A DNA stretch of 64,000 nt from Rhizobiales bacterium dw_265 (GTDB lineage: Bacteria; Pseudomonadota; Alphaproteobacteria; Micropepsales; Micropepsaceae): NCBI GenBank assembly GCA_018449595.1, contig JAAVUU010000007.1, positions 1 through 64,000 on the forward strand. Reading direction: 5' to 3'. Made by a program: the position numbers and the translations under genes. The notes beneath the pieces were generated by a model that saw nothing but the letters and a program-made list of their open reading frames with translations, searched no databases and had not been told where the DNA came from. Shown piece after piece: positions 37,708 through 45,093 of this stretch. How positions within the stretch are numbered: position 1 is the stretch's first letter; every line of letters begins with the position of its first letter.

Positions 37708-37736
37708 AAAGGCCCGGCCTTGCGGCCGGGCCTTTT
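37708..37736. terminator. Bidirectional rho-independent terminator
   Basis: Stem AAAGGCCCGGCC / GGCCGGGCCTTT with loop TTGC, followed by T-runs on the plus strand and AAA/TTT symmetry on the minus strand. It lies 14 bases after the phasin stop and can also end transcription from the efflux operon side. Confidence 0.85.
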
Positions 37737-37750
37737 GCTTTTCGCGGGAC

Positions 37751-38284
37751 TTAATGCTGGACGTAGTTGTTGTTCAGGTCCTGGCTGTTGTTGATGATCT
37801 GTTCGCCGGTGTGGATCGCCTGATGACCCGCATCCTGGGCGGCATTGGCGAAATGTTCGCCGGTCTGGGCGGCCTGGTGGGCCACTTCCTCGGCCTGGCT
37901 GGTCATCTCGGACGCCTGCTGCTGCAGGTGCTCGATATGCTGGCTGGCGGCATCGCTGGCGCAGGCGATCACATTGTGGGTGATGCCCTGCAGGGTGCTG
38001 GCGAAGCGCATCTGCTGGCCGCTGTAATCGGCCATCAGGTCGCGCAGCCATTCCTGCTGCACGCCGATGATGCCGGTCAGGCCGGTGGTGTTGGACAGCT
38101 TGTCCAGCACCGCATTGTTGCGTTCCAGGCGCAGGTTGAAGAAGCGCTTGGCTTCGTCCTTGGCGAAGCTGGTGATTTCCTGAACCAGGGCGCGGTGGCT
38201 TTCGCCGGTCTGGGCCAGGGAATCGCTGAAGTGGGAGACGGCCTTGGCGGGGCCGGTTTCGGTGTTGAGGGTTTCGTCGGTCAT
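37751..38284 (-). CDS. Phasin family protein
   Basis: 177 residues from ATG 38284, which has AAGGAG 7 bases upstream; the longer frame lacks a site. Mostly amphipathic helix: HFSDSLAQTGESHRALVQEITSFAKDEAKRFFNLRLERNNAVLDKLSNTTG, then IIGVQQEWLRDLMADYSGQQMRFASTLQGITHN, typical of the phasin_2 group. The C-terminal third is Gln/His-rich with heptad-like repeats (HQAAQTGEHFANAAQDAGHQAIHTGEQ). Phasins coat polyhydroxyalkanoate granules. The crotonyl/acetoacetyl-CoA flux encoded earlier could feed PHB, but no pha synthase is in the window. Confidence 0.8.
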   Translation of the reverse strand: MTDETLNTETGPAKAVSHFSDSLAQTGESHRALVQEITSFAKDEAKRFFNLRLERNNAVLDKLSNTTGLTGIIGVQQEWLRDLMADYSGQQMRFASTLQGITHNVIACASDAASQHIEHLQQQASEMTSQAEEVAHQAAQTGEHFANAAQDAGHQAIHTGEQIINNSQDLNNNYVQH

Positions 38285-38595
38285 GGAGGGCTCCTTCGGG
38301 GGTTGGGGGCAGTGAGAAAGCGGGCGTCGCGGCAAGGAGTTTCGCAACTGCGGAAAAACTTTTTGTGACGCGCGGATAGAGCCTGCAAGGCAGTTTTGCG
38401 ACCGTCCGGTGCCGTTCGGATGCGCCTCGAAGCGCCCGTAATTCGGGGCTTTTTGGGCTATCTGCCTGTTTTCTGTGCGCCGCTTACTTTATTGCTGAAT
38501 ACCATTTGCGGGGGTGTAGGACCGCCGCTATAACCCCGGCCCGCGGGACGGGTTTTTTCTGAGTCTTCCGTTCCCGCCTTTGTCAGGGAGTGTGC
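38285..38595. other. Divergent region phasin / dksA
   Basis: 311 bases with no gene recognised. An A/T-rich patch (CGGAAAAACTTTTTGTGACG, about 38351-38370) may hold a promoter. Confidence 0.35.
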
Positions 38596-39012
38596 ATGGG
38601 AACCCAGGTCCCCGCCGACTATCACCCGTCGGAAAACGAGCCCTTCATGAATGAGCGCCAGCGGGAATATTTCCGCCGCAAGCTCAACGTCTGGAAAGAC
38701 GAAATCCTGCGCGAAAGCCGCGAAACCATCCAGAACCTGCAGGCGGAAACCGTGCCGCATGCCGACCTGGCCGACCGCGCCTCGACCGAGGCGGAGCGCC
38801 AACTGGAACTTCGCACCCGCGACCGCCAGCGCAAGCTGATCGCCAAGATCGACGCGGCGCTGCGCCGGATCGAGGACGGCTCCTATGGTTTCTGCGAGGA
38901 AACCGGCGAGCCGATCTCGCTCAAGCGGCTGGATGCCCGCCCCATCGCCACGCTGTCCATCGAGGCGCAGGAGCGTCACGAACGGCGCGAAAAAGTGTAT
39001 CGGGACGATTAG
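38596..39012 (+). CDS. dksA: RNA polymerase-binding protein DksA, zinc-less alphaproteobacterial form
   Basis: 138 residues. ATG 38596 follows GGGAG by 5 bases. Coiled-coil hairpin with DADLAD-type tip region (HADLADRASTEAERQLELRTRDRQRKLIAKIDAALRRI) and the globular end DGSYGFCEETGEPISLKRLDARPIATLS. Only one cysteine of the four-cysteine zinc finger remains, as is usual in Alphaproteobacteria. Works with ppGpp at the RNA polymerase secondary channel to adjust rRNA and other promoters. Single gene followed by a strong terminator. Confidence 0.93.
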   Translation: MGTQVPADYHPSENEPFMNERQREYFRRKLNVWKDEILRESRETIQNLQAETVPHADLADRASTEAERQLELRTRDRQRKLIAKIDAALRRIEDGSYGFCEETGEPISLKRLDARPIATLSIEAQERHERREKVYRDD

Positions 39013-39033
39013 TTCGCGCGGTCATCGAAATTG

Positions 39034-39064
39034 AAAAGGCCCGGTGTTTCCACCGGGCCTTTTT
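39034..39064 (+). terminator. Rho-independent terminator of dksA
   Basis: Stem AAAAGGCCCGGTG / CACCGGGCCTTTT with a 4-base loop, then continued T residues, 21 bases after the dksA stop. Confidence 0.9.
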
Positions 39065-39106
39065 GTTTCCCCCGCGCATATTCAGATCGCGCGCAATGCA
39101 AGTTGT

Positions 39107-39154
39107 ATCCCGGATCGCCTTCGGCGTCCGGGATGACATCCCGACAGGGATGTC
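39107..39154. repeat. Double hairpin at the end of flgH
   Basis: Two adjoining palindromes: ATCCCGGA-T-CGCC / GGCG-TCCGGGAT (39107-39134) and GACATCCC-GACA-GGGATGTC (39135-39154). The second overlaps the flgH stop codon. Possibly a REP-like repeat recruited as a terminator for the flgF-G-A-H operon. Confidence 0.65.
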
Positions 39155-39875
39155 ACCAGGGCATGATGATGTCGAACAGCTGGCTGCCATACCTGGGCTG
39201 CTGCACATCGCTCACCGTGCCCTGGCCGCCGTAGGTGACGCGGGCCTCGGCGATCTGCGCCAGTTGCACGGTGTTGTCCTGGGTGATGTCCTCGCGGCGC
39301 ACGATGCCCGACAGGCGCATGTCGCGCAGTTCGTTGTTCACCCGCACCTGCTGATGGCCGTCAATCACCAGGTTGCCGTTGGGCAGCACCTGGGCGACCA
39401 GCGCCGCCAGGGTCATGTTGATGTTTTCCTGGCGCTGGATGGCGCCGCTGCCGACATTGGAGGTGTCGGAACCCATCTTCACCAGGCTGGTGGGGTCCAT
39501 CACGCTGGGCAGCGCCTTTTCCAGGCCGAACAGGTTGGTCAGGTTGGCGTCGTCGCTGTTGGTGCGGGTGCGGGTGGTGGAGTTCTGCAGCTTGGCGGCG
39601 TCGGCGATCGTGACATCGACCGTGATAACGTCGCCGATATGCATGGCGCGCGGATCGTGGAAGAAACTCTGGGCGCCGGGCTGCCACAGCGAGTTGTCGA
39701 TATGGGTGATGGGCGAAGGGCGCGGGATTTCGGCCACGATATTCTGGCCGGAGGGATTGCCCACCTTGTCCATCTTGGGCGCCTGGCCGATGGCGCTGAT
39801 GCGGTCCACCGCCGAACAGGCCGCGAGCGAGGCCCCCATCATCAGGGCCGTGGCGAATTTCAGGACTTTGCGCAT
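39153..39875 (-). CDS. flgH: Flagellar L-ring protein FlgH
   Basis: 240 residues; lipoprotein signal with lipobox SLAAC at about residue 20. Family strings SLWQPGAQSFFHDPRAMHIGDVITVDVTIADAAKLQNSTTRTR and NLVIDGHQQVRVNNELRDMRLSGIVRREDI, ending in RYGSQLFDIIMPW. Forms the outer membrane ring around the flagellar rod together with FlgI (gene at 57851). Last of the flgF-flgG-flgA-flgH operon. Confidence 0.96.
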   Translation of the reverse strand: MRKVLKFATALMMGASLAACSAVDRISAIGQAPKMDKVGNPSGQNIVAEIPRPSPITHIDNSLWQPGAQSFFHDPRAMHIGDVITVDVTIADAAKLQNSTTRTRTNSDDANLTNLFGLEKALPSVMDPTSLVKMGSDTSNVGSGAIQRQENINMTLAALVAQVLPNGNLVIDGHQQVRVNNELRDMRLSGIVRREDITQDNTVQLAQIAEARVTYGGQGTVSDVQQPRYGSQLFDIIMPW

Positions 39876-39884
39876 GGGCGTTTC

Positions 39885-40400
39885 CTATCGGCGGGCGATG
39901 GTGTTGGTGGGAGAGGAGATGACGGCGCCGGAGGCGCGCACGGTGCCGGGCGCGATCACGGTGGCCGCGATCATGCGGTAGGAGGTGGGGTTCTGGACGG
40001 TGACGGTGTCGCCGATGCCGCCTTCGCTCATGGCCCGGCCCATCGCCGACAGTTCCACGCCGGGAACGACGAACTGCATGGTCACCATCTGGCCCTTGGT
40101 GACCACGATGGGGCGGCGCACGTCGTCGCTGCGGAAGGGCTGGCCGGCGCTCAGCACCCGGCGGGCCTGCAGGCCCTTCACCTCTTCCATCTTGGTCGGC
40201 ACGCCCGACATCAGGGCGGCGCCGTCCACGGTGGCGAAGGTGAGGTCGCTTTCGCTGATGGTGTCGCCGCGGGCGATATCGTGCGCCGGCACCACGATGC
40301 GCACCGTGTTGGCGAAGGCCGAGGACGCCGCCAGCAGCATGGCCGGCACCAGGACCAGAAGGGCGATCAGGAACAGGGTTTTGCTTTTGGCCTGATTCAT
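39885..40400 (-). CDS. flgA: Flagellar P-ring assembly protein FlgA
   Basis: 171 residues with a signal peptide ending near SSAFA. SAF domain visible as VRIVVPAHDIARGDTISESDLTFATVD and the C-terminal strand region GIGDTVTVQNPTSYRMIAATVIAPGTV. Periplasmic chaperone for FlgI assembly into the P ring. Lies between flgG and flgH with 1 and 9 base gaps, an order common in Alphaproteobacteria. Confidence 0.92.
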   Translation of the reverse strand: MNQAKSKTLFLIALLVLVPAMLLAASSAFANTVRIVVPAHDIARGDTISESDLTFATVDGAALMSGVPTKMEEVKGLQARRVLSAGQPFRSDDVRRPIVVTKGQMVTMQFVVPGVELSAMGRAMSEGGIGDTVTVQNPTSYRMIAATVIAPGTVRASGAVISSPTNTIARR

Positions 40401-40401
40401 C

Positions 40402-41190
40402 TTACGACCCCAACCGCGATGCGTCCTGCAGCATCTGATCTGCCGCGGAGATGACCTTGGAATTCATTTCATAGGCGCGCTGGGCGGTGATCAGCGCCGT
40501 GATGTCGTTCACCGAATTGACGTTGGAGGTTTCCAGGAAGCCCTGCTGGATGGTGCCATAGCCGGTGGAACCGGGCACGCCGGCCTGGGGACTGCCCGAA
40601 CCAGGCGTCTCCAGATAGAGGTTGTTGCCGACGGCGTTGAGGCCGGCTTCGTTGGGAAAACGCGTCAGTTCCAGTTGGCCCACCGTCTGGGGCGTGGCGT
40701 TGCCGGCCACCGTGGCATTGACCTGGCCCTGGGCATTGATGGCCACCGACAAGGTGTTCTGCGGAATGGCGATGCCCGGCTGCACCACCAGCCCGTCCTG
40801 GGTCACCAGCTGGCCCTGCGGCGACAGCGAGAAGTTGCCCGAGCGGGTATAGGCGTCGGTGCCATCGGCCTGCTGGATGCGGAAGAAGCCCGAGCCCTGG
40901 ATGGCGACGTCATAAGGATTGCTCGTGCTGGTCAAATCGCCCTGGGTGGTGATGCGGTAGACCGCGGCGGTGCGCACACCGGCGCCCAACTGGATGCCGT
41001 TGGGGGCATAGGTGCCCTGGTCGCTGGTCTGCGAACCGGGGGTCTGGACGTTCTGGTACAGCAGGTCGGTAAACTCCGCCCGCTGCTCCTTGAAGCCGGT
41101 GGTGTTCATGTTCGCCAGGTTGTTGGCGATGACTTCGACATTGGTCTGCTGGGCCTGCATACCGGTCGAGGCGATGGAAAGCGCGCGCAT
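40402..41190 (-). CDS. flgG: Flagellar distal rod protein FlgG
   Basis: 262 residues, exact family length. N-terminus RALSIASTGMQAQQTNVEVIANNLANMNTTGFKEQRAEFTDLLYQN and C-terminus LETSNVNSVNDITALITAQRAYEMNSKVISAADQMLQDASRL are the typical rod/hook terminal coiled-coil regions. Builds the distal rod of the basal body; exported by the flagellar type III system without a signal peptide. Confidence 0.97.
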   Translation of the reverse strand: MRALSIASTGMQAQQTNVEVIANNLANMNTTGFKEQRAEFTDLLYQNVQTPGSQTSDQGTYAPNGIQLGAGVRTAAVYRITTQGDLTSTSNPYDVAIQGSGFFRIQQADGTDAYTRSGNFSLSPQGQLVTQDGLVVQPGIAIPQNTLSVAINAQGQVNATVAGNATPQTVGQLELTRFPNEAGLNAVGNNLYLETPGSGSPQAGVPGSTGYGTIQQGFLETSNVNSVNDITALITAQRAYEMNSKVISAADQMLQDASRLGS

Positions 41191-41201
41191 GTCGAAACTC
41201 C

Positions 41202-41951
41202 TTAAGACGGCGTGGAGCCAAGCTTGTCGATCGCCTGGCGCATCATGGTTTCCTGGGACTGGCTGAGATTCGAAGTCGCCTCATAGGCGCGCATCACCTC
41301 GATCATATGGCTGATTTCCACAACCGGCTGGACATTGGAGCCTTCCAGCGCCCGCTGCGTGACCGCGACGGTGGCGGGCGTGTTGGGGGTCTGGGTGGTG
41401 GAATAAAGGTTTGCGCCCTCCTTGGTCATGGCCGCGGGATCGTCAAAAGCAACCACCTTGAGCTTGCCGAGCTGGTTGCCGATGCCGTTGACGACGCTGG
41501 AAATCGAGCCGTCGCGGGCAATGTCGATATCGCCGTCATTGGGCGTGATGGTGATGGTGCCGCCGTCGCCCTGGACCTGATAGCCCTGGCTGGTCGCCAG
41601 ATTGCCGTTGGCGTCCAGGCTGAAATGGCCATCGCGGGTATAGCGCATGCCTTGCGGCGTCTGGACCTGGAAGAAGCCCTGGCCGGCGATGGCAAGGTCA
41701 TAGGTCGCGCCGGTCTGCGTGATTTCGCCCTGGCCGGTGTCGCGCATCACGCCGGCATCCTTCACAAAGCTGATGCTCTGCGGGCCCTTCTGCGTCTCGG
41801 AGGGACGCATCTGGGTGACATATTCCTCGAACTTGGCGGATTCGCGCTTGAAGCCGGGGGTGGAGACGTTGGCGAGATTGTTGGCGATCACATCCATCGC
41901 CCGGTAGGCGGCGAGCTGTTGCGAAAGACTAACGAGAAGTGAATTGTCCAT
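41202..41951 (-). CDS. flgF: Flagellar proximal rod protein FlgF
   Basis: 249 residues from ATG 41951; the longer frame adds 18 residues without a ribosome site. Motifs DNSLLVSLSQQLAAYRAMDVIANNLANVSTPGFKRESAKFEEYV at the start and NVQPVVEISHMIEVMRAYEATSNLSQSQETMMRQAIDKL at the end. Rod component; first gene of flgF-G-A-H, divergent from fliL. Confidence 0.95.
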   Translation of the reverse strand: MDNSLLVSLSQQLAAYRAMDVIANNLANVSTPGFKRESAKFEEYVTQMRPSETQKGPQSISFVKDAGVMRDTGQGEITQTGATYDLAIAGQGFFQVQTPQGMRYTRDGHFSLDANGNLATSQGYQVQGDGGTITITPNDGDIDIARDGSISSVVNGIGNQLGKLKVVAFDDPAAMTKEGANLYSTTQTPNTPATVAVTQRALEGSNVQPVVEISHMIEVMRAYEATSNLSQSQETMMRQAIDKLGSTPS

Positions 41952-42192
41952 GGCACCTATCCGGATCCGTTCTGGCCCGTCGCCAAAAGCCATTGCAGCC
42001 GCCATGCCAGCGCGAAAGGCCCGGTTTTACTGGCTTTCATGACGTCCGCTTCAGCATGACGGAAAAACTTGCCGGGTGATTTGGGCGCGGGCGGCAATTT
42101 CAACCCCTCCTTAACCACGTTTGCCTAGGGTGGCGCTGTCGGGAGCGTCGGCGAAGCCGGAGCGACCAGGGATAAACAGACGGAAGATGTCC
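41952..42192. promoter_or_regulatory. Divergent flagellar promoter region flgF / fliL
   Basis: 241 bases between two flagellar operons. Contains the inverted sequence GCGAAAGGCC...GGCTTTC and a C/T-rich block before fliL. I looked for sigma-54 (GG-N10-GC) elements and saw none convincing on either strand. Confidence 0.35.
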
Positions 42193-42717
42193 ATGGCGAA
42201 GAAAGAAGCCGCCCCCGAAGCCGAAGGCGACAAGCCCGAAGGCGGCGAGGCCGCACCGAAGAAGGGTCTTCTCAGCAAGAAGATGCTGATGATCCTGGTG
42301 CCGGCGCTGTTGCTGGTGGTGGTCGGCGGCGGCGCGGGCGCCTATTTCTTCCTGTTCAAGAAGAGCGACAAGGCCGCGCAGGCCCAGGCCGATGCGCCGC
42401 TCACCCCGCCCAAGGTCGCCTTCAGCGACATGCAGGACATACTGGTCAATATCCAGAGCAATGACGGCACCCCCGCCTATCTCAAGCTGGGCGTGTCGCT
42501 GGAACTGGATGACGACACCCAGAAGGCGGCGCTGACGCCGCTGCTGCCGCGCATCACCGACCAGTTCCAGGCCTATCTGCGCGAACTGCGGCTGGACGAC
42601 CTCAAGGGCTCGGCCGGCGTGCTGCGCCTGAAGGAAGAACTGCTGCGCCGCGTCAATGTGGCGGCCGCGCCCTACAAGGTGCGCGACGTGCTGCTCAAGG
42701 AAATGATCGTCCAGTAA
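42193..42717 (+). CDS. fliL: Flagellar basal body-associated protein FliL
   Basis: 174 residues from ATG 42193 (GGAAG 6 bases before); ATG 42187 is the alternative. Lys/Glu-rich cytoplasmic start, one transmembrane helix (MLMILVPALLLVVVGGGAGAYFFLF), and a periplasmic domain ending LLRRVNVAAAPYKVRDVLLKEMIVQ. Associates with stator units and the MS ring. First of fliL-fliM-DUF6468-motE-TPR. Confidence 0.94.
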   Translation: MAKKEAAPEAEGDKPEGGEAAPKKGLLSKKMLMILVPALLLVVVGGGAGAYFFLFKKSDKAAQAQADAPLTPPKVAFSDMQDILVNIQSNDGTPAYLKLGVSLELDDDTQKAALTPLLPRITDQFQAYLRELRLDDLKGSAGVLRLKEELLRRVNVAAAPYKVRDVLLKEMIVQ

Positions 42718-42758
42718 TCCGCCCGTAATTCGATTGTAGAATAGATAGAGAGCGTTTC

Positions 42759-43820
42759 ATGGCCGACGAGACTCCGACCGCCGACGAGATCGCGCCGAAC
42801 GCCACGGCGACGTTTGAAACCGCGCCCCCGAGCGACGGCGGCGCCGCCGAGCGGGTGCTGAACCAGGACGAAATCGACTCCCTGCTGGGCTTCGACGTCA
42901 ATGCCGAGCAGATGCAGGACAAGTCCGGCGTCCGCGCCATCATCAATTCGGCGCTGGTCAGCTATGAACGCCTGCCGATGCTGGAAATCGTCTTCGACCG
43001 CCTGGTGCGGCTGATGACCACCAGCCTGCGCAACTTCACCAGCGACAATGTCGAAGTCAGCCTGGATTCGATCACCTCGATCCGGTTCGGCGACTATCTC
43101 AATTCCATTCCCCTGCCCGCCATCCTGGCGGTGTTCCATGCCGAGGAGCTCGACAATTACGGGCTGTTCACGGTGGATTCCAACCTGATCTATTCCATCG
43201 TGGACGTGCTGTTGGGCGGGCGGCGCGGCTCATCCGCCATGCGCATCGAGGGGCGGCCCTACACCACCATCGAACGCACGCTGGTCCAGCGCATGATCGA
43301 AGTCATCATGGCCGACATGTGCTCGGCCTTCGAGCCGCTGGCGCCGGTCAATTTCAGCCTCGACCGGCTGGAAACCAATCCGCGTTTCGCCGCCATTGCG
43401 CGCCCCGCCAACGCCGCCATCCTGGTCAAGCTGCGCATCGACATGGAAGACCGCGGCGGCCGCACCGAACTGCTTTTGCCCTATGCCACCCTGGAGCCGA
43501 TCCGCAAGCTGCTGCTGCAGCAGTTCATGGGCGAGAAGTTCGGCCGCGACTCCATCTGGGAAAGCCATCTGGCCACCGAACTCTGGTCCACCAAGGTGGA
43601 TATCGAGGCCATTCTCGACGAACAGACCATGCCGCTGAACCAGGTGATGAACCTGGAAGTCGGCCAGACCATGATGCTGGGCGCCGGTCCCGACTCCAAG
43701 ATCCAGCTGCGTTGCGGCGGCGTGCCGCTGCTGACCGGGCGGATGGGCCGGGTCGGCTCTTCCGTCGCGGTGCGGGTGGACGAAGCCATCGAACGCACGG
43801 ACGCAAGCCGCGCTCTCTGA
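42759..43820 (+). CDS. fliM: Flagellar motor switch protein FliM
   Basis: 353 residues. N-terminal LNQDEIDSLLGF is the CheY-P-binding motif. The middle CheC-like domain has YERLPMLEIVFDRLVRLMTTSLRNFTSDNVEVSLD, and the C-terminal SpoA domain (about 265-345) has LEVGQTMMLGAGPDSKIQLRCGGVPLLTGRMGRVG. An N-terminal acidic extension of about 28 residues precedes the CheY motif. FliN is not adjacent and must lie elsewhere. Confidence 0.96.
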   Translation: MADETPTADEIAPNATATFETAPPSDGGAAERVLNQDEIDSLLGFDVNAEQMQDKSGVRAIINSALVSYERLPMLEIVFDRLVRLMTTSLRNFTSDNVEVSLDSITSIRFGDYLNSIPLPAILAVFHAEELDNYGLFTVDSNLIYSIVDVLLGGRRGSSAMRIEGRPYTTIERTLVQRMIEVIMADMCSAFEPLAPVNFSLDRLETNPRFAAIARPANAAILVKLRIDMEDRGGRTELLLPYATLEPIRKLLLQQFMGEKFGRDSIWESHLATELWSTKVDIEAILDEQTMPLNQVMNLEVGQTMMLGAGPDSKIQLRCGGVPLLTGRMGRVGSSVAVRVDEAIERTDASRAL

Positions 43821-43838
43821 TCACAGGCGAGAATTATC

Positions 43839-44246
43839 ATGCACATTCCCACCGACCTGACCTTCTATTGCGAACTGGGCCTGGAAGTCCTGCTCGCCCT
43901 CACCCTGGGCTATTGCGTGGTGCTGGAACGCCGCCTGGCCGCCGTGCGCAAGGGCCAGGAAGGGTTGAAGACCACCATCGGCGAACTCAACATGGCGATC
44001 TCTGGCGCGGGCGCTTCCCTGCGGGCGCTGAAATCCGCCGCCGGCGAGGCCGCGCTGACCCTGGACGACCGCCTGAAGCGCGCACGCCTGCATATTGATG
44101 AACTCTCGGTCCTGACCGCCAGCGGCGAACGCATCGCCACCCGCATGGAAAGCGCCGCCAACACCCCGCGGGTCGCCCGCGAAATTCCCGACATGCCGCT
44201 GCCTTCCACCTCGATCCTCAGCCGCCTGGAAAGGTCCGTGCAATGA
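43839..44246 (+). CDS. DUF6468-type flagellar-locus membrane protein
   Basis: 135 residues: an N-terminal hydrophobic helix (LTFYCELGLEVLLALTLGYCVVLERRL), a coiled-coil region about residues 30-95, then a Pro-rich tail ending in STSILSRLERSVQ. Found between fliM and motE in many Alphaproteobacteria, so likely a basal-body or motor accessory protein; no known activity. Stop overlaps the next start by ATGA. Confidence 0.75.
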   Translation: MHIPTDLTFYCELGLEVLLALTLGYCVVLERRLAAVRKGQEGLKTTIGELNMAISGAGASLRALKSAAGEAALTLDDRLKRARLHIDELSVLTASGERIATRMESAANTPRVAREIPDMPLPSTSILSRLERSVQ

Positions 44247-45037
44247 AGCAAGAACCCCTCCGGCCTTCGCTGGGCCGAGGCCCAGCTACGGCCACCTCCC
44301 CACATGCAAGCGCGCCTGGCGGCGCGCGCGTGGGGAGGAGGATATTCCGCCTATTGCCCACGGTCGTCGTGGCCGGCGCCGTGGTGCTGGTGCTGAACGC
44401 CACCGACCTGGTGCACAAAGCCTATGCCCAGGCGGGCGATCAGGTCGCCGCCTTGACCAGCGATCCCAAGCCGATCAATGCCGATTTCGCCGGCGATGAC
44501 GACCAGGTCGCCAGCGCCAGCGAAGTGGACGTGCTGGGCAGCCTGGCCAAGCGCCGCAAGGAACTGGACGCCCGCGAACAGCAGATCAATGCCCAGGCCA
44601 ACATGCTGGCCGCCGCCGAACAGCGTGTGGACGCCAAGATCGCCCAGCTCAAGGCGCTGCAGACCCAGATCGCGGGCCTCCTGACCCAGCGCGACGACAC
44701 CCAGAAGGCGCAGATCGCCTCGCTGGTGAAGACCTATTCGACCATGAAGGCCAAGGACGCCGCGCGCATCTTCAACACCCTGCCCGACGAGGTGCTGGTG
44801 CCGGTGGCGCAGCAGATGAAGTCCGACGTGCTGTCGCTGATCCTGGCCAACATGAACGCCGACAATGCCAAGGCGCTGACCGTCAAGCTGGCCAACAAGC
44901 TGGCCCTGCCCCAGACCACCGACGCCCTGGCCCCCGCATCTGCCCCGGCGCCCCAGGCTGCCGCCCCGGCCCAGACCGCCGCCGCAGCGGCTCCGGCCGC
45001 CCCTGCGCCAGATAAGGCTGCGGCACCAAAAAGTTAA
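44243..45037 (+). CDS. MotE-like flagellar protein with a palindromic repeat in its 5' coding region
   Basis: 264 residues: a transmembrane helix (TVVVAGAVVLVLNATDLV) near residue 40, a coiled coil about 95-145, and an MgtE-N-like helical domain (KTYSTMKAKDAARIFNTLPDEVLVPVAQQMKSDVLSLILANMNADNAKALTVKLA), with an Ala/Pro tail. Such proteins act as MotC/stator chaperones. Residues 5-33 are encoded by the palindromic element at 44255-44340, in frame. ATG 44243 overlaps the upstream stop, which argues it is the native start. A TTG at 44354 behind the element's GGAGGAGG would bypass the element. Confidence 0.85.
   Translation: MKQEPLRPSLGRGPATATSPHASAPGGARVGRRIFRLLPTVVVAGAVVLVLNATDLVHKAYAQAGDQVAALTSDPKPINADFAGDDDQVASASEVDVLGSLAKRRKELDAREQQINAQANMLAAAEQRVDAKIAQLKALQTQIAGLLTQRDDTQKAQIASLVKTYSTMKAKDAARIFNTLPDEVLVPVAQQMKSDVLSLILANMNADNAKALTVKLANKLALPQTTDALAPASAPAPQAAAPAQTAAAAAPAAPAPDKAAAPKS
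44255..44340. repeat. 86-bp palindromic element inside a coding sequence (family B, copy 1)
   Basis: Shares CCCCTCCGGCCTTCGC (44255-44270) and GCTACGGCCACCTCCCC (44285-44301) with the element at 59744-59814. It has a small internal hairpin TGGGCC-GA-GGCCCA and a long right hairpin CCTCCCCAC / GTGGGGAGG enclosing GCGCGCC / GGCGCGC. Loops differ between the copies while stems are kept, as expected for a structured repeat family. Confidence 0.8.
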
Positions 45038-45093
45038 CAGGCTTAACCATAGGTTAACGCGCCTCCCCGCATATAGAAGTCACGAAGGGGATC

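Larger units (their letters stand above)
37494..37750. other. Intergenic region with tRNA fragment and terminator
   Basis: 257 bases. Contains a promoter-like stretch (CACTATAAGC near 37612-37621), the 5' half of a tRNA-fMet at 37649-37687, and the bidirectional hairpin at 37708-37736. No protein gene recognised. Confidence 0.6.

Noticed and set aside
37649..37740. Complete tRNA-fMet gene
   Set aside because: Only positions 1-38 are present; no T-arm or acceptor 3' strand follows.
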